Source: Russula earlei
Lineage: Eukaryota; Basidiomycota; Agaricomycetes; Russulales; Russulaceae
DNA: 64,000 nucleotides
Direction: 5' to 3'
Assembly (NCBI GenBank): GCA_025769875.1
Contig: JAGFNK010000113.1
Coordinates: 62,001 to 126,000, forward strand
Every line of letters starts with the position of its first letter. Position 1 is the stretch's first letter. Under the pieces are notes generated by a model that saw only the letters and a program-made list of their open reading frames with translations, searched no databases and was not told where the DNA came from. This document shows, one piece after another, positions 47,901 to 58,462 of the stretch. The translations under genes and the position numbers were made by a program.

Positions 47901-49733
47901 TGATTAGGAAATGGGTGTCTGGTTGTGTCATAGTGTCTTTGCAATAGCGATATCTTGCACCGCAGGAGGGGTAGCCCAAGAAATGGAAGTGTGTTGACAA
48001 TGCAAAGTGAGAGAGGTCTCTCTTTGAGTGAAATAGGACAATATATGGCCAGGATCTGGCCTTGGTTCATAACAGCAAGGGTTGGAACAGATGGTACATG
48101 GCATAGATGGCATTGAACAGGAGGACGAGCCAAATGATGAGGAGGTACCAGAAGGGGATTGGTAGGTGCTGCAAGAGACAGAGGTGAAGACTAGAGGCCA
48201 GTGTAGCAAGGGGACTTTAAACAAGGTGGTCATTGAAGAGTACCTTGAAGATGAGGAGGGGGACTTTAAACAAAGCGGTCGCTGAGGAGTACTTTGGGAG
48301 GAGAGTATCACACATGGACAGTCTGACAACTGCCATGCTACATTGGGGCTTATATACTGTGTACATGGTTGATTACAAAGAACAGGGACTATTCTAGACT
48401 CTTTGGTACCATCCAATAGGACTGTAGAGGCATAAACTTGCTTGTGTCAGATTTCAGGCTTACTGAGCATATTACTGATCATTGTGGAGCAATGACATCA
48501 TTATGATATCACTGTGGAGTGCTTGATGAGTGGATGAGGTCAGTGTGGAGTTGCTCAGTCAGCCATGATGTCATTGGAGCTGAATGACATCATATGAGTT
48601 ATGCAACAAGTTGTAGGAGTTCATGCCACTGTTTCGGGTTCCTGGTGGCTGAGTGGCCATGTGGCTGCCACACAATGATTACCTGATTAGGGAATGGGTG
48701 CCTGGTTGTGTCATAATGCCTTTGGAATAGTGATATCTTGTACTGCAGGAGTAGTAGCCCATGAAATGGAAGTGGGTTGGTGATGTAACATGAGATGGTT
48801 CTCTCTTTGAGTGAAACAGGATAATATATGGCCAGGACTTGGCCTTGGTTCATAACAAATACTTCCGCATCAGTCAAAACCTCCAAGTCTGACAACGGGG
48901 CGTACCCACACTACTACCAGCATACACCATCACATACCCGTGGGACACAACTCACTGGACTGTCATACCTCTATAGGATCCCAGTAGCCACCTATGCAGA
49001 AGTAATAAAAGGCAAAGGCCTTTACAAACCACACGACCACAGGAGGCAAATCTTCCATCTCACAAAAAGAGATCAACACCTTTTTGGACTATCATTCTAT
49101 TGCAAGGATCCCTACTGCTACTGGCATAAGGATTGGCACTACACTCACATCTGGCACAAGTCTTGGGACCAATAGCCCACCATTTGACCAGCAACATATG
49201 CAGAGGTTGTAAAGGGGGAGAACCTTTGCAAACCTATATGCTTTATCAGACACATCTATTACCGCACACTAGAAGAACATCATCACTCCTTAGAACACCC
49301 CTACTTCTGCAAAGACCCTTATTGCCTGTGGCATAAGGACTGGTACAGATAGAGGTAGCCCATGAGCCAAGGGTCTAGTGAGGGAGAACAAGAAGTCAAG
49401 TGGAGACCCCTTGACAACAACAAAAGACTACAAATCCCAGTTCTCTTCCACAACATGGAATACAGCGTCAGCAGAAAATACTACCTTGGGTACTGCCATG
49501 ACCAAACCATCTTTCGTTACAGCTCCCTCCTTGATCCCTGGACCCTAGAAGCAAGAGAGGATGTTGACGAAGAAGACATAGTGCTTACTCCAGACAATTT
49601 CCATCTCCTCATACCAGAACTTGCATTCTCACTAACTTTGAACTCCTCACAGGAACAGCAACCTTTAAAGGACACACTGTCCACGGGAGTAGAAACCTTG
49701 AAGGTTTTGCATACCGAAATCACAAACCAGTAG
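44905..49733 (+). pseudogene. Long degraded reading frame of unknown family, directly upstream of a gypsy gag
   Basis: From 44905 to 46818 a single frame (about 638 codons) is interrupted only by stops at 45235, 45763 and 46126. It then continues one frame over to 47195, is split by an LTR pair (47196-48857), and resumes to 49733. Readable parts: NCAEYAFHPHQFQVYHVQQN, HLHYLFNSSIRRHLETLAPV, YRFAYQGSFLITSIHDFLDG, EKLWTEVILPQHYALIQELL, SQFALHPLDFEGFLWKGRVA, KPHDHRRQIFHLTKRDQHLF. A Cys/His/Trp-rich motif appears twice: FYCKDPYCYWHKDW (about 49105-49140) and YFCKDPYCLWHKDW (about 49305-49345). Upstream, at 44842-44872, ggattgttcaacagtgagtc plus tggaca resembles the 3' tip of family A LTRs, so this may be the 5' internal region of such an element. 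I do not recognise the protein. Confidence 0.5.
47196..48857 (-). mobile_element. Tandem pair of family B LTRs sharing one target duplication
   Basis: A full LTR (47196-48074, TGTCAAGACACATACTGC... to ...TTCATAACA) is followed directly by a second copy that lacks its first about 100 bp (48075-48857). The pair is flanked by AATAC on both sides (47191-47195 and 48858-48862), so it is one insertion locus whose interior is gone. The first 51 bp of the left LTR are themselves tandemly duplicated (47196-47246 and 47247-47297). It splits the degraded reading frame around it between GITEEY and FRISQN. Confidence 0.85.
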
Positions 49734-49738
49734 ATTTC

Positions 49739-51697
49739 TTGACTGCCCAGGAAGAAGCAGAACAGGCAGAAGTTACCCACACCCTTGAAGCCACAGTAGA
49801 AACTGCATCAAGGGTCCTATCACAGGTTACTAGAGCTCTCACACCTGCAAGAGGGAATACACCAACACCAGGCCCATCTAGAGTGCCTGGAGGATTTGAC
49901 TCCCCAGAACCTAGCCATCTTCCAACCCCCCTAACAGTAGGGCAACGAACAGTAGCGGCACCTCTGCCACCACCTCCATCTCCTACACAAAGAGCAACAT
50001 GAACCCCTACACTTCCAGTCACAGCTCCAGCAGCACCAGCACCAGCAGCACCAGCACCAGTAGTACCTGTGCAAGCAGCGCCACCAGCACCTCTTGTACC
50101 ACCAGCTCTGGCTCTGCCACCACCCCCTGTACAACCTGCTCCAATGGTGGCACCAGCACCAGCCCAAGCACAACAGGCTTGTATCATTGGATCTGCCCCA
50201 GAACCCTTTGATGGAAAGGCAGAAAATGCAGAAACATTTTGGGCTGCATTGGATAATTACTACTACATCAACGCAGACTCCTTCCTGGACCAGGGAAAGA
50301 GAGTTGCTGCCACCCTTACACACTTTAAGATTGGCACCCCTGCTGGGACTTGTGCCTGAGAACTAACAACAAGGGCACAAGCCCAACAACCAGTTGACTA
50401 TGGCACATGGCTGTCAAGACTCACTGTTGAACTATCCAGTTCAAGAGTGAGGGATAAGCTCGAAGACGAGTCGATAGACGTCCAAGACCGCGTGGGCAAA
50501 GAGTAGAGTCCAGAGTAGTAACAGGTACCAGAGAGGCACTGTTACTGTGAGAGTAGAGCAGTCACGCAGAGAAGAGGCCAGGATAGTCACAAGGGGACGG
50601 TCCTTAAAGGAGTATCCCAGGGATAGAGAGTGCCGTAAACAAATGGACAGTCTGAGGACTGTCCGCTACTTTATTGGGCGCTTATATACTACAAGAGAAC
50701 TGCTAAATAGGGAACAAGTCATAACCTTGTTATCAAGCACAATAGAGTGATGAGTAAGAAGTTGGAGGACGCTTACTGAGCATGCTCAGTCATGCTCAGT
50801 AAGCTGCTGAGTAAGAAGGCTTCTCTTGATGAGTAAGAACTTCCATTATCCACGTGTTCACTGCTTTAGTGCACGTGCGAGCACCTGATTCATTTCCTGT
50901 TAGTTAGTTTAGGGCCAGTCATTTGAGGACTTGTAGTTTGGTCAGGGAATAGTGTTATCTTATAAGGCCCTTATATAGTTCTATTAGGGTCCTTAGAGTC
51001 GACCCTAATACTTCTATTAAGGGCCTTAGTATTGCCTTATAGTTCATTCTATAGTTATTAGAGTTGGTCTAATAACGCGTTGTGGGGCTTTTGATACTAG
51101 GTTAGTGCCTACTGTAGAGCTCCTAGGGTCGTTCCAAAGGGTACTTAGGAAGGCCCTAATACTGTCCTTTACTGTTAGAAGGGTTGCCTTTAAGTGGGGC
51201 TTGCTGTATGTTGATTGTGCCGAGAATCGCTCGCGCAACAATGCGCGCGTGATATTGTGGACACCTCTACTCACCCCTTTTGCTTGTATGAACAGGGTGA
51301 CACCATAGAGGCTGGGTTTCCCCCTATAAGGAAGGGTCCTTCAAGGGCCCTCTCCGGAGAATGGTTCATGACAATGGCAAGCCTTCAAGACAGCATTTGC
51401 TGATCATTTCATCCCAGCAGATGCACAACTAGAGTCGAATGCCATGATGCACTCCCTTTGACAGGGGAATACACCTTTCAATGAATGGTACCAAAAATGG
51501 TCCCACCATGCTTCCCGATCCCAAGCGGATGAGAACACTAAGATGTTTGCCTTCTGACCTTACCTGAATCAAGGCATCCACACCAAGATACTGGGCATCA
51601 CCACAGCACCAACTACCCTAGCAGCATTAGTGGAAAAAGCATGTGCATTTGATCAAGTCTATCACATGTGGACATCACCATTGTTCCATACAGGGAG
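49739..51697 (+). pseudogene. Ty3/gypsy gag, interrupted by solo LTR A2 and four TGA codons
   Basis: One frame from 49739 (MTAQEEAEQAEVTHTLEATV) through a Pro/Ala-rich stretch to PEPFDGKAENAETFWAALDN and RVAATLTHFKIGTPAG, then to PVDYGTW at 50409. LTR A2 plus 5 bp separates this from QAFKTAFADHFIPADAQLES, FNEWYQKWSHHASRSQADEN and LAALVEKACAFDQVYHMW, ending at LTR A3 (51698). The four in-frame stops (50000, 50357 and two after A2) are all TGA. Capsid-type gag of the kind seen in fungal chromoviruses. The zinc knuckle and everything beyond are missing because of the A3 junction. Confidence 0.8.
50412..51373 (-). mobile_element. Solo LTR, family A (copy A2), inside gag
   Basis: 962 bp, TGTCAAGACTCACTGTTGAA to GGTTCATGACA, flanked by ATGGC (50407-50411 and 51374-51378). 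Removing it restores the gag reading frame across the site. It carries the empty TA site that proves the MITE insertion in A1. Confidence 0.9.
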
Positions 51698-52636
51698 TGT
51701 CAAGACTCACTGTTGAACAATCCAGTTCAAGAGCAAGGGAGAAGTTCAAAGACAAGTCAATAGATGTCCAAGACTGCGTGAGTGAGAAGTAGGGTCCAAA
51801 GCAGTGCTAAGTACCAAAGAGGTACTGTCACTGGTAGTATTGAGAAGTTACGCAGGGAAGAGGCCAGAATGATCACAAGGGGATGGTCCTTAAAGGAGTA
51901 TCCCAGGGATGGAGAGTGCCATAAACAAATGGACAGTCTGAAGACTGTCTGCTACTTTATTGAGCACTTATATACTACAGGAGAACTGCTATATAGGGAA
52001 CAAGTCATAACCTTGTTATCAAGCACAATAGACAGATGAGTAAGAAGTCAGGGTATGCTTAGTGAGCATGCTCAGTCATGCTCAGTAAGCTGCTGAGTAA
52101 GGAGGCCCATAATGATGAGTAAGGGCCTTTAGAGTCCACGTGTTCACTGCTTAGTGCACGTGCAAAGCATCTGATCCATTTGCTGTTAGTTAGTTTAGGG
52201 CTGGTCAATTGGGGACTTGTAGTTTGGTTCAGGGAATAGAGTTGCTTATAAGGCCCCTTATATAGCTCTATTAGGGTCATTAGAGTTGACCCTAATACTT
52301 ATATTAAGGTCCTTAGTATCACTGTATAGTTTGTTCTATGGTTGTTATTAGAGTTAGTGTCTTGTTAGTGCCTCTTGTAGAGCACTTAGAGTTGTCATAA
52401 AGGGTCCTTAGAGAGGCTACAATACTGTTCTTTATGGCTAAAAGGGTTGCCACTAAGTGGGGCTTGCTGTATGTCAATTGTGCCGAGAATCGCTTGCGCG
52501 ACAATGGGTGTGCAATATTGTGGACACCTCTACTCACCCCTTTTGTCCGTGTGAACAGGGTGACACCATAGAGGCTGGGTTTCCTCTGATAAGGAAGGGT
52601 CCTTCAAGGGCCCTCTCCAGAGAATGGTTCATGACA
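51698..52636 (-). mobile_element. LTR, family A (copy A3), with mismatched flanks
   Basis: 939 bp, same ends as A2. The left flank is gag sequence ending GGGAG; the right flank begins AAAGC within pol. No target duplication is present, and the sequence between gag and the end of pol is deleted. A small deletion near 52345-52355 relative to A1 is also visible. Confidence 0.85.
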
Positions 52637-52993
52637 AAAGCTAACATAGCCCCTCGACAGTATGGACCTTTCAAGGTTGTCACCTCATACCCAGTCAACG
52701 TATGCCTAGAACTACCTAAGACATGGAGAATACACCCTGTCTTCCATAACTCCCTGATTAAACCATACAAAGAGACCACTGCCCATGGTCCCAACTTCAA
52801 ACAACCCCCACCTACTATAATAGAAGGGGAGGAACAATATGAAGTGGACAAAGTTCTAGCATCCAGACATTCCCCTAACCGTAGAGGTATTCAATACCTA
52901 GTACAATGGAAAGGGTACCCTGCAGCAAAGAACACTTGGGAGCCTGCATCTAACCTAGTCAAAGCCAAAGAGGCTGTAAAGGCCTTTCACTGA
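52637..52993 (+). pseudogene. 3' end of Ty3/gypsy pol with chromodomain
   Basis: Reads NIAPRQYGPFKVVTSYPVN, then LELPKTWRIHPVFHNSLIKP (integrase C-terminal), then EGEEQYEVDKVLASRHSPNR and GIQYLVQWKGYPAAKNTWEP (chromodomain with the aromatic cage Y/W/W), and stops at 52991-52993. It is close in sequence to the end of the minus-strand pol at 61.2-61.6 kb, so both belong to related chromoviruses. The polypurine stretch agaggggatgaa at 53051-53062 abuts the LTR that follows. Confidence 0.85.
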
Positions 52994-53062
52994 CAGTACC
53001 CAACTATGCCCAAGCCTAATAACATAGTTGCAGGAGCAACTAGGTCATGAAGAGGGGATGAA

Positions 53063-54027
53063 TGTCATGAACCATTTCCCGGAGAGGGCCCTTGAAGGAC
53101 CCTTCCTTATTAGAGGAAACCCAGCCTCTATGGTGTCATCTGTTTACACGGACAAAAGGCGTGAGTAGAGGTGTCCACAATATTGCACGTGCATTGTTGC
53201 ACAAGTGATTCTTGGCACAATTGACATACAGCAAGCCCTACTTAGTGGCAACCCTTCTAGCAGTATAAGACAGTATTATAGGCTTCCTAAGGACCCTTTA
53301 TGACAACCCAAAGTGCTCTACAAGAGGCACTAACGGAGATACTATGGGCCCTATAACGTGTTATTAGACTAACTCTAATAACCTTAGAACAAACTATAAG
53401 GCAATACTAAGGACCTTAATAGAAGTATTAGGGTCAACTCTAAAGGACCCTAATAGTACTACATAAGGGGCCTTATAGGCAACACTACTCCACTGACAAA
53501 TACCCCAAGTCCCCAATTGACCAGCCCTAAACTAACTAACAGTAAATGGAACAGATGCTTTGCACATGCACTAAGCAGTGAACACGTGGACTCTAAAGGC
53601 CCTTACTCATCATTATGGGCCTCCTTACTCAGCAGCTTACTGAGCATGACTGAGCATGCTCACTAAGCATACCCCAACTTCTTTCTCATCTGTCTATTGT
53701 GCTTGATAACAAGGTTATGACTTGTTCCCTATATAGCAGTTCTCCTGTAGTATATAAGTGCTCAATAAAGTAGCAGACAGTCTTCAGACTGTCCATTTGT
53801 TTATGGCACTCTCTACCCCTGGGATACTCCTTTAAGGACCGTCCCCTTGTGATCATTCTGGCCTCTTCTCTCCGTAACTTCTCGATACTACCAGTAACTG
53901 TACCTCTTTGGTACTTGGTACTGCTGTGGACCCTACTTCTTGCTCACACTGTCTTGGACGTCTATTGACTCATCTTTGAACTTCTCCCTTGCTCTTGAAC
54001 TGGATTGTTCAACAGTGAGTCTTGACA
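53063..54027 (+). mobile_element. LTR, family A (copy A4), 3' LTR of the pol fragment
   Basis: TGTCATGAACCATTTCCC to GAGTCTTGACA, 965 bp, immediately after the polypurine tract of the pol fragment. It is therefore in element sense, opposite to A1, A2, A3 and A5. No target duplication can be paired because the 5' partner is not identified. Confidence 0.85.
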
Positions 54028-54547
54028 TGAGGAGTACTTTGGAAGGAGAGTATCACAAATGGATAGTCTGATGACTGCCATGCTACATTGGGGCTTATAT
54101 ACTTTGTACAGGGCTGAGTATGAACTATAGGGATTATTCTAGACTCTCTAGTTTCATCCAATAGGGCACTTGGGGCATGAACTTGCTTGTGTCAGACTTA
54201 TGGCTGACTAAGGGTATTACTGATCATTGTGGGGCAATAACATCATAATGATGTCACTGTGGAGTGTTTGGTGAGCCAATGAGGTCATTGTAGAGCTGCT
54301 CAGTCAGCCATGACATCATTGGAGCTAGATGATGTCATATGAGTTATGCAAAGAGTCTTGGAGAGTCCATCCACTGTTTTGGGTTCTTGGTGGCTGAGTG
54401 GCCATGTGGCTAGCACATGGTGATTACCTGATTTGGAAGGGAATGTCTAGTCATGCCACAATGCCCTTTTGACAATGATATCTTTGTATCCTAGGGAGGA
54501 TAGCCTTTGAAGTAGAGAGAGACAAATGTTTGTGAAGCAGTACAGGC
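54028..54547 (-). mobile_element. Truncated family B LTR (copy B2)
   Basis: Starts abruptly at tgaggagtacttt, which corresponds to the interior of B1 and B3, and is cut at 54547 by LTR C3. It is diverged from B1 and B3, so it is an older copy. Confidence 0.75.
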
Positions 54548-55532
54548 TGTTGTAATCTACCCCCCTTTGGGCTTGTTGTCAACCCTTGTTCTTATTTTGC
54601 ATCCTACCCTCATCCCCTCAGTTACCATTCTTACCCCTTGATTGTGATTGCTCCTTATTGTTTCACCCCTAGTGTTTCATCTATTGTTTTGATATCTTTT
54701 TGCTAATGGATTAGCTCTATCTATTGTTCCACATATGGTACTGTACAGCCTTGCTACATACAGTATTTAAGTGCCTGTAGAAGCTGGGGAATGCCCCAAG
54801 CTTAGCTTTGTCCCATTTCCTGTCACATCCCTTGCCCTGTATCTTCTCTCAATCACAACTTGCTTTTGCTGGCTTACACTCTGCTTGACCTGAGCTCATC
54901 ACAAGGGACCTTTGTGTTCCTCTTCCTCCTCTGCTTCTCTCTCATCATCCTCCTCTTCTGTGAAACCAGAAGATCAACTCTGTCTGTTGATTAGTCATCA
55001 TTTGACTTAATCTTGAGACACTAAACCTTTGAACTGGTCTCTTCTCTTTGAGCTGGTCCCCGTTGAACCCTTGAACCAGGTCACAGGAATTTGGCCCCAC
55101 TGAACCCTGAGCTTGTTGAACCAGAACCCGAATGGATCAATGAAGGCGAAGACCTTCATACAAGGTTGAAGATCCGCTCATAGATGTTACATGTTAGACA
55201 GAACTTTAGAATATGCGCATATGGCAATAGGGTTACACATACTATGCTATCTATCACAAGATGCAGCCTTATGCTGTGTCTAGAATGTTTCCACATCATG
55301 CATCACTGTGTGCGCGATATAGTGGACACCTGTAGTCACCTCTTTTGGACTGAGGAACAGCCCTGGGTCATAGAGGTATAAATACCATATATATAGACAA
55401 GTATACACATTGCTCTACACCCCAATATCACTTGAGCATTAGCACAACCTCTAAGGTGGGTTGCTTGGCCTGTTAGCTGTGCTCTATGCTGCACAACAGA
55501 GCTAATGCTCCAACAGCCACAATGCTGTAACA
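54548..55532 (+). mobile_element. Solo LTR, family C (copy C3), carrying nested LTR D1
   Basis: TGTTGTAATCTACCCCC to CAATGCTGTAACA, flanked by CAGGC (54543-54547 and 55533-55537). 595 bp after removing D1 and its duplicated GAGCT. Confidence 0.88.
55114..55498 (+). mobile_element. Solo LTR, family D (copy D1), inside LTR C3
   Basis: 385 bp, TGTTGAACCAGAACCCG to ATGCTGCACAACA, flanked by GAGCT (55109-55113 and 55499-55503). The matching uninterrupted site is present in C2 near 44331-44336. Contains a TATA-like gtataaataccatatatata near 55377-55396. Confidence 0.92.
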
Positions 55533-56323
55533 CAGGCAGTGTAGTCATGTTAGGAAGAGTATCTTGGTCTTTGTGGCCCAATCTTGGGCTCAATTCATAA
55601 TACTTGGCCCTCCTTTCCACCACACTTGGCCCAGCAGTTGGCCTTTACATGCCCCCTCTGGTGGCAATTATTGCACTTTTGCTTCTTTTGAGCTTTGGCC
55701 ACAAATGCTTCATCATTGTCTGATTTGTCTGTTCTTAGCATGTGTTTGTCATATTCATCTATGATGAGGTGGGTGGTGGATGTTGGGGTGATGTCCTTCC
55801 CAGCAATGTCAGCAGTGGTGGAAATGGCATCAAGGGCACCATCATAAGACTCAGGTAATGACCCCATAATGATATTGGCATAGTGCTTGTTGCTAATGCT
55901 CTCACCCATGGCAGCTAACTGCTCATGCATACCTGTGAGTCTTCCAAAGTGCTTGTGCACATTGTTGTCTTCTCTGCAGCACATGTTCTGGAGTTTTTGC
56001 CCCAGATCTACCAGTGAATTTCTAGATCTTCCTTCAAAGATCCCCTTTAGTTCATCCCACACATCCTTCACACAGGTGCCACTCTTAATGTAGTTGAACA
56101 CTGTGTCAGGCACAGATGTTGCAATCATGTGCTTGACTGTGGCTTTGTCCAACTTCCAATGCATCTCAGGGGGCACACCCCTGATACTTCCAGCATCTCT
56201 GAATGCCTGAGTACATGATGTGGAAGAGAGGTGTTCTTTCATGCCATGGGTATTTAATGCTCATGTCATTTGGTCATGATAAGTGACCCAATTTGCCCCA
56301 TCTGCTGCCAGCTTTATAATAGG

Positions 56324-57571
56324 TGTGACAACTCACTGTTGAACAATCCAGTTCAAGAGTGAGACAGGAGCTCAGAGACAAGTCAACTGAATTCAAGGAT
56401 GAAGTTGGCAAAGAGCACAGTCCAAACAAGTAACAAGTACCAGAGTGGGACTGGTACTGGTTGTGAGAGATGATCATGGAAGGAGAGAGCCAGGGTGCAC
56501 TAGATAGGGCAGTCCTAAGGGAGTACCCTCAGTAATAGAGCGCCACAAATCAAATGGACAGTCTGAAGACTGTCTGCTACTTTATTGAGTGCTTACATAC
56601 TACAAGGGAACTGCTAAATAGGGAACAAGTCATAACCTTGTTATCAAGCAATGTTGGCAGATGAGTAAAAAGTTGGAGTACACTTACTGAGCATGCTCAG
56701 TCATGCTCAGTAAGCTGCTGAGTAAGGAGACTCATATTGATGAGTAAGAGCCTTTTAATGTCCAATGTGTTCACTGCTTAGTACATGTGCAAAGCACTTG
56801 GTTCATTTACTGTTAGTTAGTTTAGGGCTGGTCATCTGAGGACTGGTGGTTTTGTCCAGGGAATAGAGTTGTCCATAAGGCCCCTTATACAGTCCTATTA
56901 GGGTCTTCATTAGTGTCCATTGTAGAGCACCTTGGGTCATCCTAAAGGGTCTTTAGGAAGCCAATAATACTGTCTTATATTGCTAGAAGGGTTGCCACTA
57001 AGTAGGGCTTGTTGTATCTCAATTGTGCCTAGAATCAATCGCACGACAATTTGCGCACAATATTGTGGACACCTCTACTCACACCTTTTGCTCATGTGAA
57101 CAGGGTGGCATCATAGAGGCTAGGTTTCCTCTAATAAGGAAGGGTCCTTCAAGGTGTTGCGCAGCATAGAGTGCAGCTAACAGGCCAAGCAACCCACCTT
57201 AGAGGTTGTGCTAATGCTCAAGTGATATTGGGGTGTAGAGCGATATGTATACTCGTCTACAAGTATGGTATTTATACCTCTATGACCCAGGGCTGTTCCT
57301 AAGTCCAAAAGAGGTGACTACAGGTGTCCACTATATCGCGCACTCAGTGACGCGTGATGTGGAAACATTCTAGACGCAGCATAAGGCTGCATCTTGTGAT
57401 AGATAGTGTAGTATGCGTAACCCTATTGCCATAAGTGCATATACTAAAGTTCTGTCTAACACGTAACATCTATGAGCGGATCTTGAACCTTGTATGAAGG
57501 TCTTCGCCTTCTTTGATCCGTTTGGGTTCTGGTTCAACACAAGGGCCCTCTCCAGGAAATGGTTCATGACA
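56324..57571 (-). mobile_element. Solo LTR, family A (copy A5), inside copia gag and carrying nested LTR D2
   Basis: TGTGACAACTCACTGTTGAA to GGTTCATGACA, flanked by ATAGG (56319-56323 and 57572-57576). About 858 bp after removing D2, shorter than A1 and A2 because of an internal deletion near 56895-56905. The flanks join in frame to restore the copia gag start. Confidence 0.9.
57155..57539 (-). mobile_element. Solo LTR, family D (copy D2), inside LTR A5
   Basis: 385 bp, TGTTGCGCAGCATAGAG to TTCTGGTTCAACA, the inverse of D1 with identical length. It is flanked by CAAGG (57150-57154 and 57540-57544). Other A LTRs show the undisturbed site ttcaagggccctctcc. Confidence 0.92.
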
Positions 57572-57597
57572 ATAGGAGTTCTAAAGTTGTCACTCAT

Positions 57598-58210
57598 AAT
57601 GCTTGGATAACACAAGGTAAGTGCTAAACAAAAGTCTGAGGGTGTGACAATCACCACATGGGAGCAGAGAGCAGGATGTGGCACATGAAGGGGATTTGAG
57701 GAAAACACAATTCTCTTCCTTTTTGTTGGCTTGTTTTTCAAGCCTTTAAGTACATCTTCATGTGTATGGCATTTGTAAATACTGGTAGTAAATTTTATGA
57801 GACAGTTATGAAAGATTTTGGGAGTCAAGTGAGCAATATTGCCTTTGTGGCCTTTAGCCACAGCATTGAGCTTGCACTTGGTGGGCTCCACAATGTCCTC
57901 TAGACATTTTGACTTGAAGCCATATCTGAGACATTTAAATAAATTTCTTTTGGCTTTTTAACTTTTAGCATGGGTGATTGGAAACAAATGAGATGTGCAT
58001 GGGATTGAGGTGAGGGACCATTCAGGGCAACTTTCCCTCACAAAGGAGTTTCCAAAAGTTCTATTCTGGGCCCTTTCAGGTCCTGAGGCATAGCACATCA
58101 TACCATGAAGGCACTTCACATGTAACCATCCTACCTCTCCCTCACTATGACACCATGACCTTTGGGAAACCAGCCCAATGTAAAATGTCATCAATAGATA
58201 AGATAAACAA
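57598..58210. other. 5' region of the copia remnant; no complete gene
   Basis: The minus-strand frame upstream of the gag ATG is open (KCLNAV-like, Lys/His-rich) but does not resemble a known domain. It may be the untranslated leader or remains of the 5' LTR. No LTR ends identified. Confidence 0.4.
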
Positions 58211-58462
58211 GTGAACTGTAGAGGATGTACCACATCACCCAGCCCTTCATTGTCCAAGCTTGGCATGGTGCAGGCCGAGCTGCAAGCGTGCGAGACACAT
58301 CTGGCCATGAAAGAAAGGGAGCTGGATGAACTCCAGGTCTCTGCTGTTCCTCGCGGTCTTGAAGTGAGGTGCAAAGCTATGGTAGAATGTGGCTGGAACT
58401 GGGGCGAGAGGGGCAAGGAGGGTCTCCGTGCCCTTGAGGGGATCGAGACTGCCCCCCCCTGA
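58211..58462 (+). pseudogene. Coiled-coil gene remnant in a GC-rich island
   Basis: Reads MVQAELQACETHLAMKEREL, then DELQVSAVPRGLEVRCKAMV and ECGWNWGERGKEGLRALEGI, then breaks. The heptad-like first part suggests a coiled coil. There is no start context, no partner exons and repeats on both sides. Function not recognised. Confidence 0.4.

Larger units (their letters stand above)
55595..57597 (-). pseudogene. Copia-type gag (UBN2) split by solo LTR A5
   Basis: Gag begins MSDNFRTPI at 57597, is interrupted by LTR A5 (56324-57571), and resumes IKLAADGANWVTYHDQMT, then HLSSTSCTQAFRDAGSIRGV and WKLDKATVKHMIATSVPDTV. A zinc knuckle CNNCHQRGHVKANC (CX2CX4HX4C) sits near the end, and the frame stops EGQVL at 55595. 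One TGA lies near 56260. This is the capsid/nucleocapsid part of a Ty1/copia element; protease and the rest of pol are not present to the left, where LTR C3 and older B sequence follow. Confidence 0.85.

Noticed and set aside
49931..50323. Minus-strand Cys/Trp-rich and Gly/Ala-rich frames
   Set aside because: Antisense shadows of the Pro/Ala-rich, GCA/CCA-repetitive part of gag.
49739..51697. Use of TGA as a sense codon in the retroelement
   Set aside because: Host genes here stop at TGA normally (for example CDH1), and the TGA sites match decayed CGA and TGG codons.
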